A stretch of DNA of 5,145 nt, from NCBI GenBank assembly GCA_026984275.1, contig JALSSM010000038.1, forward strand, positions 1 to 5,145, written 5' to 3'. Under the pieces are notes generated by a model. The model was given only the letters and a program-made list of their open reading frames with translations. It was not told the origin of the DNA and did not search any database. The stretch comes from Gammaproteobacteria bacterium. Its GTDB lineage: Bacteria > Pseudomonadota > Gammaproteobacteria > CAJXQU01. The position numbers and the translations under genes were made by a program. Shown in pieces: positions 1 through 5,021 of this stretch. Within the stretch, counting starts at the first letter, position 1, and every line of letters begins with the position of its first letter.

Positions 1-196
1 TGAAGTCTGGCATCCTGATCAAAAAATGAAAGTTCTGAAAGATGGCAGTGTGGAACTTACTATTCCCTATTCTGATCCGCGTGAGTTGATGATGGATATT
101 CTTAAATATGCGGAAGAGGTAGAAGTCATAACGCCTGGATCATTGCGGAAAGCTATTGCAGAGAAGCTGAAAGATGCCACACAGATTTACCAATAA
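1..196 (+). CDS. WYL-domain transcriptional regulator, C-terminal fragment
   Basis: An open frame enters the window with its first full codon at position 2 and ends at TAA 194-196, giving 64 residues. It starts EVWHPDQ, continues with a DGSVELTIPYSDPREL stretch and then DILKYAEEVEVITPGSLR. This pattern of a Trp-His-Pro-x-Gln turn, a DGS beta hairpin, a D-P-R-E-L helix start and 'EV..P.SLR' matches the C-terminal (WCX) extension that follows the WYL domain in YafY/DeoR-like regulators. Family knowledge: these proteins have an N-terminal winged helix-turn-helix and a WYL ligand-sensing domain, and they act as cytoplasmic DNA-binding regulators. Both of those parts lie outside the window, so neither target nor ligand can be inferred. 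The end looks intact and no truncation is visible. The next gene, on the same strand, is 122 bases away and has its own possible promoter, so the two are probably not a tight operon. Confidence 0.8.
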   Translation, partial: EVWHPDQKMKVLKDGSVELTIPYSDPRELMMDILKYAEEVEVITPGSLRKAIAEKLKDATQIYQ

Positions 197-199
197 CAT

Positions 200-235
200 T
201 ATTCCATCAGATTAAATCTCACTATTCCATTAAAT
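200..235. repeat. Compound direct repeat TATTCCAT / ATTAAAT upstream of the CBS gene
   Basis: TATTCCAT occurs at 200-207 and again at 223-230, a 23-base period of about two helical turns. ATTAAAT occurs at 211-217 and 229-235. In the first copy the two words are separated by CAG; in the second they overlap. The repeat lies just upstream of the candidate -35 at 248, where a regulator binding tandem sites would sit. This is seen in the sequence; a regulatory role is inferred, and chance in an AT-rich gap is possible. Confidence 0.35.
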
Positions 236-247
236 AATCCTGTTTTC

Positions 248-275
248 TTGACCTGGCTCAGGAAAAATCTATCTG
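248..275 (+). promoter_or_regulatory. Weak candidate sigma70 promoter for the CBS-domain gene
   Basis: TTGACC at 248-253 matches five of six -35 consensus bases. A 16-base spacer leads to TATCTG at 270-275, which matches only the TAT of TATAAT. The position, about 45 bases before the start codon, is sensible and the region is non-coding. The poor -10 keeps confidence low; an activator may be needed, or transcription may come from the upstream WYL gene. Confidence 0.3.
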
Positions 276-304
276 ATTAGTGGTAATTTTTCTTTAACAG
301 GAAA

Positions 305-310
305 AGGAGG
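305..310 (+). promoter_or_regulatory. Strong Shine-Dalgarno (AGGAGG) for the CBS-domain gene
   Basis: AGGAGG at 305-310 lies eight bases before ATG 319-321. It is the best ribosome binding site in the window and fixes this start codon. It contrasts with the nuclease, tus and mpl genes, which have little or no recognisable Shine-Dalgarno. Confidence 0.85.
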
Positions 311-318
311 AGAAAGTT

Positions 319-759
319 ATGTCTGTTTCAAAAACCTGTCATCGAAATGTTGTTTATATTGATGAAAATGCTGGTATTACTGAAGTTGCAGAAATGATGC
401 GGGAAAAGCACGTTGGCAGCATTATTGTTGTCGATCAGGCTGGAAAACCGATTGGTATTGTGACTGATCGGGATCTGGTCGTTGAAATTCTGGCTGAAGA
501 AGTCCCTCCCGAAAAGGTCGTTCTGAAGGATATCATGACCCCCGATCCCGTCGTGATAAATGAAAATGAAGATATAGCGGATGCGCTGGAGAAAATGAGT
601 CAGAAAACAGTTCGGCGTGCGCCTGTTGTGGACAAGGACGGACTACTTTCAGGCATTATCAGTATCGACGATATTCTGACCAGACTCGGAAAAGAAATTA
701 ACGACATCACCAGGCTGATCAATCAAAGCAGGATCAAAGAATCAGAATCGAGAAAATAA
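319..759 (+). CDS. Paired CBS-domain protein (stand-alone Bateman module)
   Basis: The protein is 146 residues long and consists almost entirely of two CBS domains. CBS1 spans about residues 8-58, with VGSIIVVD (32-39), a GKPIG turn and GIVTDRDLV (46-54). CBS2 spans about 69-122, with DIMTPDPVVI (71-80), the helix around DALEKM, VRRAPVVD (98-105) and GIISIDDIL (112-120). The T/S-x-D-D/R motifs after each GI(V/I) strand are those that usually contact the ribose or phosphate of bound adenosine nucleotides. Family knowledge: such Bateman modules sense AMP, ATP, SAM or related ligands and regulate partner proteins in the cytoplasm. No catalytic, transport or kinase domain is attached, so it probably acts in trans on an unknown partner. 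The charged C-terminal tail (about 125-146, ending ESESRK) looks like a helix with no domain assignment. Start choice is firm because AGGAGG lies eight bases upstream. Function beyond nucleotide sensing cannot be assigned. Confidence 0.9.
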   Translation: MSVSKTCHRNVVYIDENAGITEVAEMMREKHVGSIIVVDQAGKPIGIVTDRDLVVEILAEEVPPEKVVLKDIMTPDPVVINENEDIADALEKMSQKTVRRAPVVDKDGLLSGIISIDDILTRLGKEINDITRLINQSRIKESESRK

Positions 760-771
760 AACGTCCGGCTG

Positions 772-827
772 TAGTTTGTTAAGATCATACGCTGAATATT
801 TTGCTATGCTTGTAACATAACAAACTA
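772..827. repeat. Perfect 10-bp inverted repeat upstream of the nuclease gene
   Basis: TAGTTTGTTA at 772-781 is the exact reverse complement of TAACAAACTA at 818-827, separated by 36 bases. The arms bracket the candidate extended -10 at 802-810. The left arm would cover the -35 region and the right arm the transcription start. It is AT-rich, has no GC stem and no following T-run, so it does not look like a terminator. An operator pair is the more natural reading, but that is inference. Confidence 0.5.
802..810 (+). promoter_or_regulatory. Candidate extended -10 promoter for the nuclease gene
   Basis: TG at 802-803, one base, then TATGCT at 805-810 form an extended -10 that matches four of six -10 bases plus the TG motif. 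No good -35 lies 17 bases upstream. TTGTTA at 776-781 is too far from it, but could pair at 15 bases with TATTTT at 797-802. Initiation near 817 would give a leader of about 20 bases lacking a Shine-Dalgarno. Confidence 0.35.
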
Positions 828-837
828 TCAAACTTTT

Positions 838-1566
838 ATGATCGAAATACCCAGCCTCAGACCTGAAAGCAGATATGGCATGCCACCAGCCGACCAACTG
901 CTATATAACCGTGAATACATCGTCGGTTATTCTTATCTTTTCCGGCAGCCACGTTGGGCAATGGAGGTCATCGATCCGGAAAATCGGCGAGTGGAGGTTG
1001 ATCGCGTAGACAGCTTTCGTCCAGATCTTCGTGTTCCGGAAAGATTCCGTGCCAATCTGGACGATTATTCAGGTTCTGGTTATGACCGTGGTCATCTGAT
1101 TGCCAGTGCTGATCGTCGGGCAACTCAGATCAAAAATAGTGAGACCTTTTTGTTAACCAATATGAGTCCTCAGAAACCAGCCTTCAATCGTGGTATCTGG
1201 AAACGACTCGAGGAAGCTGTCCGTGATCTGGCGAATCTCTATGTTGAAGTGTATTCCATCTGCGGCCCTCTGTTTGATGTTGGTAAAAAGATCACCATTA
1301 TTGGTGATGATTTTGATCAGGCCGATGATGTTGTCATCCCGGTCCCGCACTCTTATTTCAAATCCATCCTTGCAGAAGATGTAAAAGGTCATCTGAAACT
1401 CTGGTCTTTTATCATTCCGAATGAGAAATCGGATATGTCTCTTGAAACTTATCTGTGCGCAACCATCGAAATAGAAATGCGTGCTGGCATTCCTTTATGG
1501 GGTCGATTGCGTGGTGAGTCTGCCGATAAATTGAGAGAACGAAAAGGACGTATGTGGAAACAATAA
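838..1566 (+). CDS. DNA/RNA non-specific endonuclease, NUC1 (Serratia nuclease/EndoG) family
   Basis: This 242-residue protein carries the complete beta-beta-alpha-metal catalytic set of the NUC1 family. It has YDRGHLIASADR with DRGH at 83-86 (general base His86) and TNMSPQ at 107-112 (Asn108). FNRGIWKRLEE follows, with metal-ligand Asn117 and Glu125, equivalent to Asn119 and Glu127 of Serratia nuclease. ICGPLFD (141-147) and VPHSYFK (169-175) are further conserved core strands. Family knowledge: these Mg2+-dependent enzymes cut single- and double-stranded DNA and RNA, and bacterial members are usually secreted. Here the N-terminus (MIEIPSLRPES...) is polar, without a signal peptide. No in-frame ATG, GTG or TTG lies between the start and the in-frame stop TGA 793-795. 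ATG 838 is preferred over ATG 880 because the YGMPPADQLLYN stretch (13-24) and the residues before it look like the conserved N-terminal edge of the domain. No Shine-Dalgarno precedes it. A 52-residue membrane protein follows after three bases, suggesting coupling. Cellular role and location are uncertain. Confidence 0.92.
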   Translation: MIEIPSLRPESRYGMPPADQLLYNREYIVGYSYLFRQPRWAMEVIDPENRRVEVDRVDSFRPDLRVPERFRANLDDYSGSGYDRGHLIASADRRATQIKNSETFLLTNMSPQKPAFNRGIWKRLEEAVRDLANLYVEVYSICGPLFDVGKKITIIGDDFDQADDVVIPVPHSYFKSILAEDVKGHLKLWSFIIPNEKSDMSLETYLCATIEIEMRAGIPLWGRLRGESADKLRERKGRMWKQ

Positions 1567-1569
1567 GTT

Positions 1570-1728
1570 ATGGCTAAACAAAAGTGCAAACGCTGTCAGG
1601 TAACTCGCTGGGTGTTAACCGCCATGATTCTGGTCATCGTATTGGCCGTTACTTTTCTTGGTATTGAAACAAACAAGATTGTATTCCCTGGTGAGAATAG
1701 TTCAACAAGCAAAAAGCTTGACGAATAA
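1570..1728 (+). CDS. Small single-pass membrane protein with N-terminal CxxC
   Basis: This 52-residue frame begins at ATG 1570, three bases after the nuclease stop, and ends at TAA 1726-1728. It has three clear parts. A basic N-terminus (MAKQKCKRCQ) has Cys6 and Cys9 as a CxxC pair, followed by TRW. One strong hydrophobic helix covers about residues 14-31 (WVLTAMILVIVLAVTFLG). A polar tail of about 20 residues is rich in Ser, Lys and Asn. The positive N-terminus predicts an N-in, C-out topology, putting the cysteines in the cytoplasm, where they could bind a metal or a thiol partner. No Shine-Dalgarno is evident, so translation probably depends on ribosomes finishing the nuclease gene. Its gene partner suggests a role tied to the nuclease, such as membrane tethering or protection, but that is inference. 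I do not recognise a named family. The three-part design argues against a chance frame. Confidence 0.65.
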   Translation: MAKQKCKRCQVTRWVLTAMILVIVLAVTFLGIETNKIVFPGENSSTSKKLDE

Positions 1729-1781
1729 TTCTGTGGATTCATGCCTGACATCCTTCACTTTGTTCTGAAAGTCAATCAGAT

Positions 1782-2096
1782 TTAGATACAGCTCGGTGGC
1801 TTCGGTAAGCCCGCGATTCGGGCAGCCTGTTTTATCGGTACTTCTGGAAAAAGCGTATAGAGATAACGACTTTTACCCTTATTTTCACCCAGCTTTTTTC
1901 CGATGGCTTTCCCCAGGATTCGCATGATTGGTGTGATACTGTATTCCTGGTAATAGTCCTGCACAAAGTAAATAATTTCCCAGTGGGCTTCGGTGAGTTT
2001 TATTCCTTCTTCTTTAGCAATGATCTCGGCAATTTCTGGTGTCCAGTCTTCCTTATTGATCAGAAATCCGTCTTTTGTTGTTGGCACTAATTCCAT
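1782..2096 (-). CDS. tusE: TusE/DsrC-family sulfur carrier, single-cysteine (tRNA thiolation) type
   Basis: This is a 104-residue DsrC/TusE-family protein; E. coli TusE is about 109. Conserved landmarks are KDGFLINKEDW (8-18), TEAHWEIIYFVQDYY (35-49), ENKGKSRYLYTLFP (71-84) and the C-terminal arm KQAARIAGLPKPPSCI. The penultimate Cys103 is the persulfide-accepting CysA. The position 11 residues earlier, where DsrC of sulfur oxidisers and reducers has CysB, is Ala92. This fits TusE, which in E. coli takes sulfur from TusBCD and hands it to MnmA for 2-thiouridine at tRNA wobble position 34 in the cytoplasm. The start overlaps the end of tusB by 10 bases and no Shine-Dalgarno is visible, so it is likely translationally coupled. 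It is the last gene of the operon and converges on the small membrane protein gene across 53 bases. Alternative: another sulfur-trafficking role. Confidence 0.92.
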   Translation of the reverse strand: MELVPTTKDGFLINKEDWTPEIAEIIAKEEGIKLTEAHWEIIYFVQDYYQEYSITPIMRILGKAIGKKLGENKGKSRYLYTLFPEVPIKQAARIAGLPKPPSCI

Positions 2097-2389
2097 GTTT
2101 GAATGCTGTTATATTTAACCGTAAATTTTACGAAATCGTTATAACTTACCAACTCAATTCCTTCAATGACCTGATCTGATCGGATCCCCCTGGCTTTCAG
2201 ATCGGGCTCAAGTACAAATAATTTTGTTGTAATATTATTAATCAATATTTCTGTTTGACTCTCTTTTTTTGCCACAATGACAGCATCTTCAATTAAAATG
2301 ATGGCATCACCATTTTGCACCACACGCAGACAACTTTTTAATGATGTTCCCCGGTCTGGTGAGGAGTTGATGATATGAAGGTTAGACAT
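2087..2389 (-). CDS. tusB: TusB/DsrH-family sulfur relay subunit
   Basis: This 100-residue protein has the DsrH/TusB fold signature. It has LHIINSSPDRGTSLKSCL at the N-terminus, GDAIILIEDAVIVA (27-40), FVLEPDLKARGI at about 58-69, and a C-terminal block SYNDFVKFTVKYN ending with the family's Gln-x-Trp. TusB sits with TusC and TusD in a cytoplasmic heterohexamer that relays persulfide sulfur to TusE. Cys20 is present in SLKSC. From memory, Allochromatium DsrH has a functional cysteine at this same position, while E. coli TusB has none, so this copy looks more like DsrH than enterobacterial TusB. The gene starts two bases after the tusC stop and overlaps tusE by 10 bases; no clear Shine-Dalgarno is seen. 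The symbol tusB is chosen because the partner TusE is of the tRNA-thiolation type; dsrH is the alternative name. Confidence 0.88.
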   Translation of the reverse strand: MSNLHIINSSPDRGTSLKSCLRVVQNGDAIILIEDAVIVAKKESQTEILINNITTKLFVLEPDLKARGIRSDQVIEGIELVSYNDFVKFTVKYNSIQTWN

Positions 2390-2391
2390 AT

Positions 2392-2757
2392 TCAGTCGTT
2401 AAAAATGAAGTCCTGTTTATTTAAGATCTTTCCCAGCTGATCGGACTCAATTATTTCTGCTTCGATCAAAAGATCTGACTTTTTTATTCCTCGCATATCC
2501 AGTGATTTTTTTTCTACATAAATGTGCTCAATTTCATAATCTTCCCAGGCACGAAAGGCTGGTGAAATATTTTTCATCCCAATTTCAGAAGGATCCTGAT
2601 CACGAAGAATTTGCAATACACCATCATCCATAAAAACCAGACTGACTTTGTGTTCAAACGCTGATAACGCAAATGCCATATCCAGCGCTTCCTGAGCACG
2701 GCTACTACCGTAGGGTGATCGTCGGTTAATAAAAAGACAGGTTTTATTCTGCTTCAT
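2392..2757 (-). CDS. tusC: TusC/DsrF-family sulfur relay subunit
   Basis: This 121-residue DsrE-fold protein has the TusC/DsrF pattern. It has FINRRSPYGSSRAQEALDMAFALSAF near the N-terminus (P-Y/H-G-x-x-x-x-x-E-x-L-D), VSLVFMDDGVLQIL (38-51), and YEIEHIYVEKKSLDMRGI in the second half, matching the usual 'YDIE..YV...SL..RG' run. Family knowledge: TusC is a structural, non-catalytic subunit of the TusBCD hexamer. Consistent with this, the only cysteine (Cys7) is not at a recognised catalytic site. Its start overlaps the tusD stop by four bases (ATGA type) and its stop lies two bases before tusB, so it is tightly coupled within the operon. Length is normal for the family. Confidence 0.9.
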   Translation of the reverse strand: MKQNKTCLFINRRSPYGSSRAQEALDMAFALSAFEHKVSLVFMDDGVLQILRDQDPSEIGMKNISPAFRAWEDYEIEHIYVEKKSLDMRGIKKSDLLIEAEIIESDQLGKILNKQDFIFND

Positions 2758-3113
2758 GATCCACCAAAAGTAATAACACGATCAGACATTGTCACGGCCT
2801 CAGTAAGCCTGCCCAGTGTATCCAGCCGGAAACCCGCAGCCAATGGTTCTGATACTCCACGACGCATGGCGACGGTCGAACAAACGATCAATTCCAGTTC
2901 ATTTTTCAGTGCCAACTTCGACCAGTTATCAACCACATGTCGATCATCCTGTGGTGGTTCTGCATCGGCGAGGGCATTCCAGACACCATCAAAATAGAAA
3001 AATACCTGTGTGAGCTCATGTCCCTCGTCGAGCAACGCATGGGCAAACTTGCAGGCGGTGTCCGCTGACTGCGACTGATAGGGTGCATCATTAACAATGA
3101 TTGTGAATTTCAT
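2754..3113 (-). CDS. tusD: TusD/DsrE-family sulfurtransferase subunit (catalytic Cys78)
   Basis: This 119-residue protein opens MKFTIIVNDAPYQSQSADTA, with a helix following the first strand as in all DsrE-fold proteins. It has VFFYFDGVWNAL (37-48) and LELIVCSTVAMRRGV with Cys78. Cys78 is the persulfide-carrying active site at the same number as in E. coli TusD and Allochromatium DsrE. It ends with the family's DRVITFGGS. TusD receives sulfur (from TusA in E. coli) and passes it to TusE within the TusBCD complex in the cytoplasm. It is the first gene of the minus-strand operon tusD-tusC-tusB-tusE. Its start codon faces the divergent membrane protein start across only 16 bases, so its promoter must lie inside that neighbour. 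A GTGAG 12 bases upstream is at best a weak Shine-Dalgarno. Confidence 0.93.
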   Translation of the reverse strand: MKFTIIVNDAPYQSQSADTACKFAHALLDEGHELTQVFFYFDGVWNALADAEPPQDDRHVVDNWSKLALKNELELIVCSTVAMRRGVSEPLAAGFRLDTLGRLTEAVTMSDRVITFGGS

Positions 3114-3116
3114 GGG

Positions 3117-3122
3117 TATAAT
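3117..3122 (+). promoter_or_regulatory. Consensus -10 (TATAAT) between the divergent starts
   Basis: TATAAT at 3117-3122 is a perfect -10 on the plus strand inside the 16-base gap between tusD and the membrane protein gene. The only -35-like word, TTAACA at 3091-3096, is 20 bases away, which is longer than ideal. Initiation six or seven bases downstream would fall at 3129-3130, the ATG itself, implying a leaderless mRNA. Function is inferred. Confidence 0.4.
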
Positions 3123-3129
3123 AGCTCAC

Positions 3130-3654
3130 ATGATCAATTCGTTAAAAACTCTGTTTAATTCTTTTCTGGAAATCTGCCTGTTCCAGCGCGGGCCACAAGA
3201 TCTACCCACTTCAGGATTTTTTCTTGGTATTGTTTTTGTCATTTCTTTATCCGTTGCTTTACTGCTGAACCTGATCAACTTGTCTTTTCAGCACGCTGTT
3301 GTCGCAGTTATTCTGAACTTCGCTGTCGTCATCATTATCACTCAGCTGATTCTTAGGCTCTATAATAAACCAATGCGCTTTGTTCAGACACTAACAGCAC
3401 AATTAGGCGCTGGAATTGTTATTTCTGTTTTTGCGGTACCGGTTGTCGTGATGCTGGTCTATGCTGAAAAACACGACGTCAGTATGACGACCGGGAGCCT
3501 GTTCTGGTTAGGTCTTTTTATCTGGGAAATTGCTGTCACTGCGCATATCCTGCGCCACGCACTTTCAACGACTTTGTTACAGGGGTTCCTGATTTCCATT
3601 TTGTATCCGCTGGTGTATTTTCAGTTAATTGACTTTATATTTCCGACTTCATAA
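3130..3654 (+). CDS. Conserved multi-pass membrane protein of unknown function, upstream of mpl
   Basis: The 174-residue product is strongly hydrophobic. It has an amphipathic N-terminal helix (MINSLKTLFNSFLEICLF), then a short QRGPQDLPTS loop (about 19-28) that looks like a conserved family motif. About five membrane segments follow, at roughly 28-48, 53-76, 90-111, 124-141 and 148-171. No signal peptide, enzyme motif or transport signature is visible, so no function is assigned; a Yip1-like inner-membrane protein is possible but unproved. In-frame ATGs also exist at 3097 and 3112, but 3097 and 3112 start inside tusD on the other strand and neither has a Shine-Dalgarno. ATG 3130 clears tusD and leaves the N-terminal helix complete. 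The stop TAA shares its last base with the mpl ATG (TAATG), a sign of translational coupling and shared expression with peptidoglycan recycling. Confidence 0.75.
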   Translation: MINSLKTLFNSFLEICLFQRGPQDLPTSGFFLGIVFVISLSVALLLNLINLSFQHAVVAVILNFAVVIIITQLILRLYNKPMRFVQTLTAQLGAGIVISVFAVPVVVMLVYAEKHDVSMTTGSLFWLGLFIWEIAVTAHILRHALSTTLLQGFLISILYPLVYFQLIDFIFPTS

Positions 3655-5021
3655 TGACTAAAACAATTCATATCCTCGGGATCTGCGGTACCTTTATGGG
3701 CGGGCTGGCGTTGATCGCTCGTGAGCTTGGCTTCGAGGTCAGCGGTACTGATGCCAATGTTTACCCACCAATGAGCACTCAACTTGAAAAAAGTGGCATT
3801 ACTTTATTTCAGGGCTATAAGACTGAACATCTTAGCCCAGCCCCCGATCTGGTGATTATTGGAAACGCTATGTCGCGTGGCAACCCGATGGTGGAATACA
3901 TCCTCGATCGGGGTATCCCTTACACGTCTGGCCCACAATGGTTGGCTGATCATGCCTTGCAGGATCGTTGGGTGCTGGGTGTAGCGGGAACACATGGAAA
4001 GACAACCACAACCAGTATGCTGGCCTGGATCCTGGAGGATGCCGGAATGAAACCTGGATTCCTGATTGGCGGTGTGGCAGAAAATTTCGGACGCTCGGCC
4101 CGTCTTGGAGAACACCCATTTTTTATCATCGAAGCGGATGAATATGACACGGCTTTTTTCGACAAACGTTCGAAATTCGTCCATTACCGGCCACGTACAA
4201 CAATTCTGAATAATCTCGAATTTGATCATGCCGATATTTTTGATGATCTGGATGCGATTAAACGACAATTTCATCATCTGGTAAGAACGATACCGGGTAC
4301 CGGCCTGATTATTTATCCTGCGGCTGATGAAAATATTCAGGATGTGCTTGACCAGGGCTGCTGGTCTGAGACACAGACAATGGGGGATGCCCATGATCAG
4401 GCAGACTGGTCGATCACACCCATCACTTCCGATTTTGCACAATTTTCAGTTTCACTGAACAACGAATCATACAAGGTTAACTGGCAACTCATCGGGCAGC
4501 ATAATGCCATGAATGCGGTTGCTGCGATCGCAGCAGCTCGGCATGCTGGCATCACACCAGACATTGCTTGCGAGGCCTTAAGCAAATTCAAAAGTGTGAA
4601 ACGACGGATGGAACGTCTGGGGATGATCAACAATATTTCCATCTATGATGATTTTGCCCACCATCCCACAGCCATAGAAAAGACACTCGAAGCTTTAAGA
4701 CAGCATGTAAAAAATCAGAGAATTATCAGCATCCTTGAACCCCGATCGAATACGATGCGAATGGGTGTACATAAGTCATCATTGAGAGAAGCCTTGTCTC
4801 GATCTGATCTGTGTTTTATTTTTCAGCCTGATGACCTGGACTGGAACCTTGAATCAGTCATTAATACTGGAGATGGCGATTTTCAGATTTTTTCAGATAT
4901 TGAATCAATCATTAAGTCCGTGGTCGAAACTGCAAAACCTGGCGATCATATTTTGATCATGAGTAATGGTGGGTTTGGTGGAATTCATCACAAACTGATC
5001 CAGGCTCTTGAAACGTATTGA
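3654..5021 (+). CDS. mpl: UDP-N-acetylmuramate:L-alanyl-gamma-D-glutamyl-meso-diaminopimelate ligase
   Basis: This 455-residue Mur ligase is full length (E. coli Mpl is about 457). The N-terminal Rossmann domain begins IHILGICGTFMGGLA, and the GTFMGG form is typical of Mpl, where MurC has a variant glycine loop. The ATP P-loop GTHGKTTTT is at 112-120. IIEADEYDTAFFD (158-170) carries the Mg-binding acid. NNLEFDHADIF (186-196) and GQHNAMNAVAA (281-291) complete the central domain. The C-terminal domain has YDDFAHHPTAI (331-341), EPRSNTMRMG (362-371) and MSNGGFGGIHHK (436-447). Mpl is cytoplasmic. It uses ATP to join recycled tripeptide L-Ala-gamma-D-Glu-meso-DAP to UDP-MurNAc, bypassing MurC, MurD and MurE, which implies a Gram-negative with meso-DAP peptidoglycan. 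The start overlaps the upstream membrane protein stop (TAATG) with no Shine-Dalgarno, so translation is probably coupled. All key motifs are intact. Confidence 0.96.
   Translation: MTKTIHILGICGTFMGGLALIARELGFEVSGTDANVYPPMSTQLEKSGITLFQGYKTEHLSPAPDLVIIGNAMSRGNPMVEYILDRGIPYTSGPQWLADHALQDRWVLGVAGTHGKTTTTSMLAWILEDAGMKPGFLIGGVAENFGRSARLGEHPFFIIEADEYDTAFFDKRSKFVHYRPRTTILNNLEFDHADIFDDLDAIKRQFHHLVRTIPGTGLIIYPAADENIQDVLDQGCWSETQTMGDAHDQADWSITPITSDFAQFSVSLNNESYKVNWQLIGQHNAMNAVAAIAAARHAGITPDIACEALSKFKSVKRRMERLGMINNISIYDDFAHHPTAIEKTLEALRQHVKNQRIISILEPRSNTMRMGVHKSSLREALSRSDLCFIFQPDDLDWNLESVINTGDGDFQIFSDIESIIKSVVETAKPGDHILIMSNGGFGGIHHKLIQALETY

Noticed and set aside
206..277. Inverted words ATCAGAT (206-212) and ATCTGAT (271-277)
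   Set aside because: Only seven bases, 58 bases apart, with no extension of the pairing; likely chance in AT-rich, GAT-rich sequence.
275..297. Possible terminator after the WYL gene (ATTA-GTGG-TAAT followed by Ts)
   Set aside because: Only a four-base AT stem, 80 bases past the stop and immediately before the CBS ribosome binding site; too weak to call.
806..820. Four-codon leader frame (ATG to TAA) before the nuclease
   Set aside because: It overlaps the candidate -10 at 805-810, so it would lie mostly upstream of the transcript start, and it has no ribosome binding site.
1153..1392. Minus-strand 79-residue frame and plus-strand 64-residue frame within the nuclease gene
   Set aside because: Both overlap the catalytic core of the nuclease in other frames and have no motifs or ribosome binding sites.
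838..1728. Reading the nuclease and small membrane protein as a toxin-immunity or phage-defence pair
   Set aside because: Adjacency and coupling fit, but the nuclease is a common housekeeping-type family, no defence hallmark genes are present and the neighbours are metabolic. It is kept only as a hypothesis to test.
1746..1774. Possible bidirectional terminator between the converging genes
   Set aside because: ACTTT (1757-1761) can pair with AAAGT (1768-1772) around a six-base loop, but the stem is short and AT-rich and there is no T-run on either strand.
2816..3097. Plus-strand frame 2816-3013 and minus-strand frame 2906-3097 within tusD
   Set aside because: Both are shadows of the well-conserved tusD gene, with no recognisable protein features.
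3804..4442. 212-residue open frame on the minus strand inside mpl
   Set aside because: It lies wholly within the conserved mpl coding sequence, and its translation (rich in Arg, Cys and His, no motif) looks like antisense of a real gene. Smaller frames here (3868-4119, 3950-4165, 4397-4642) are rejected for the same reason.
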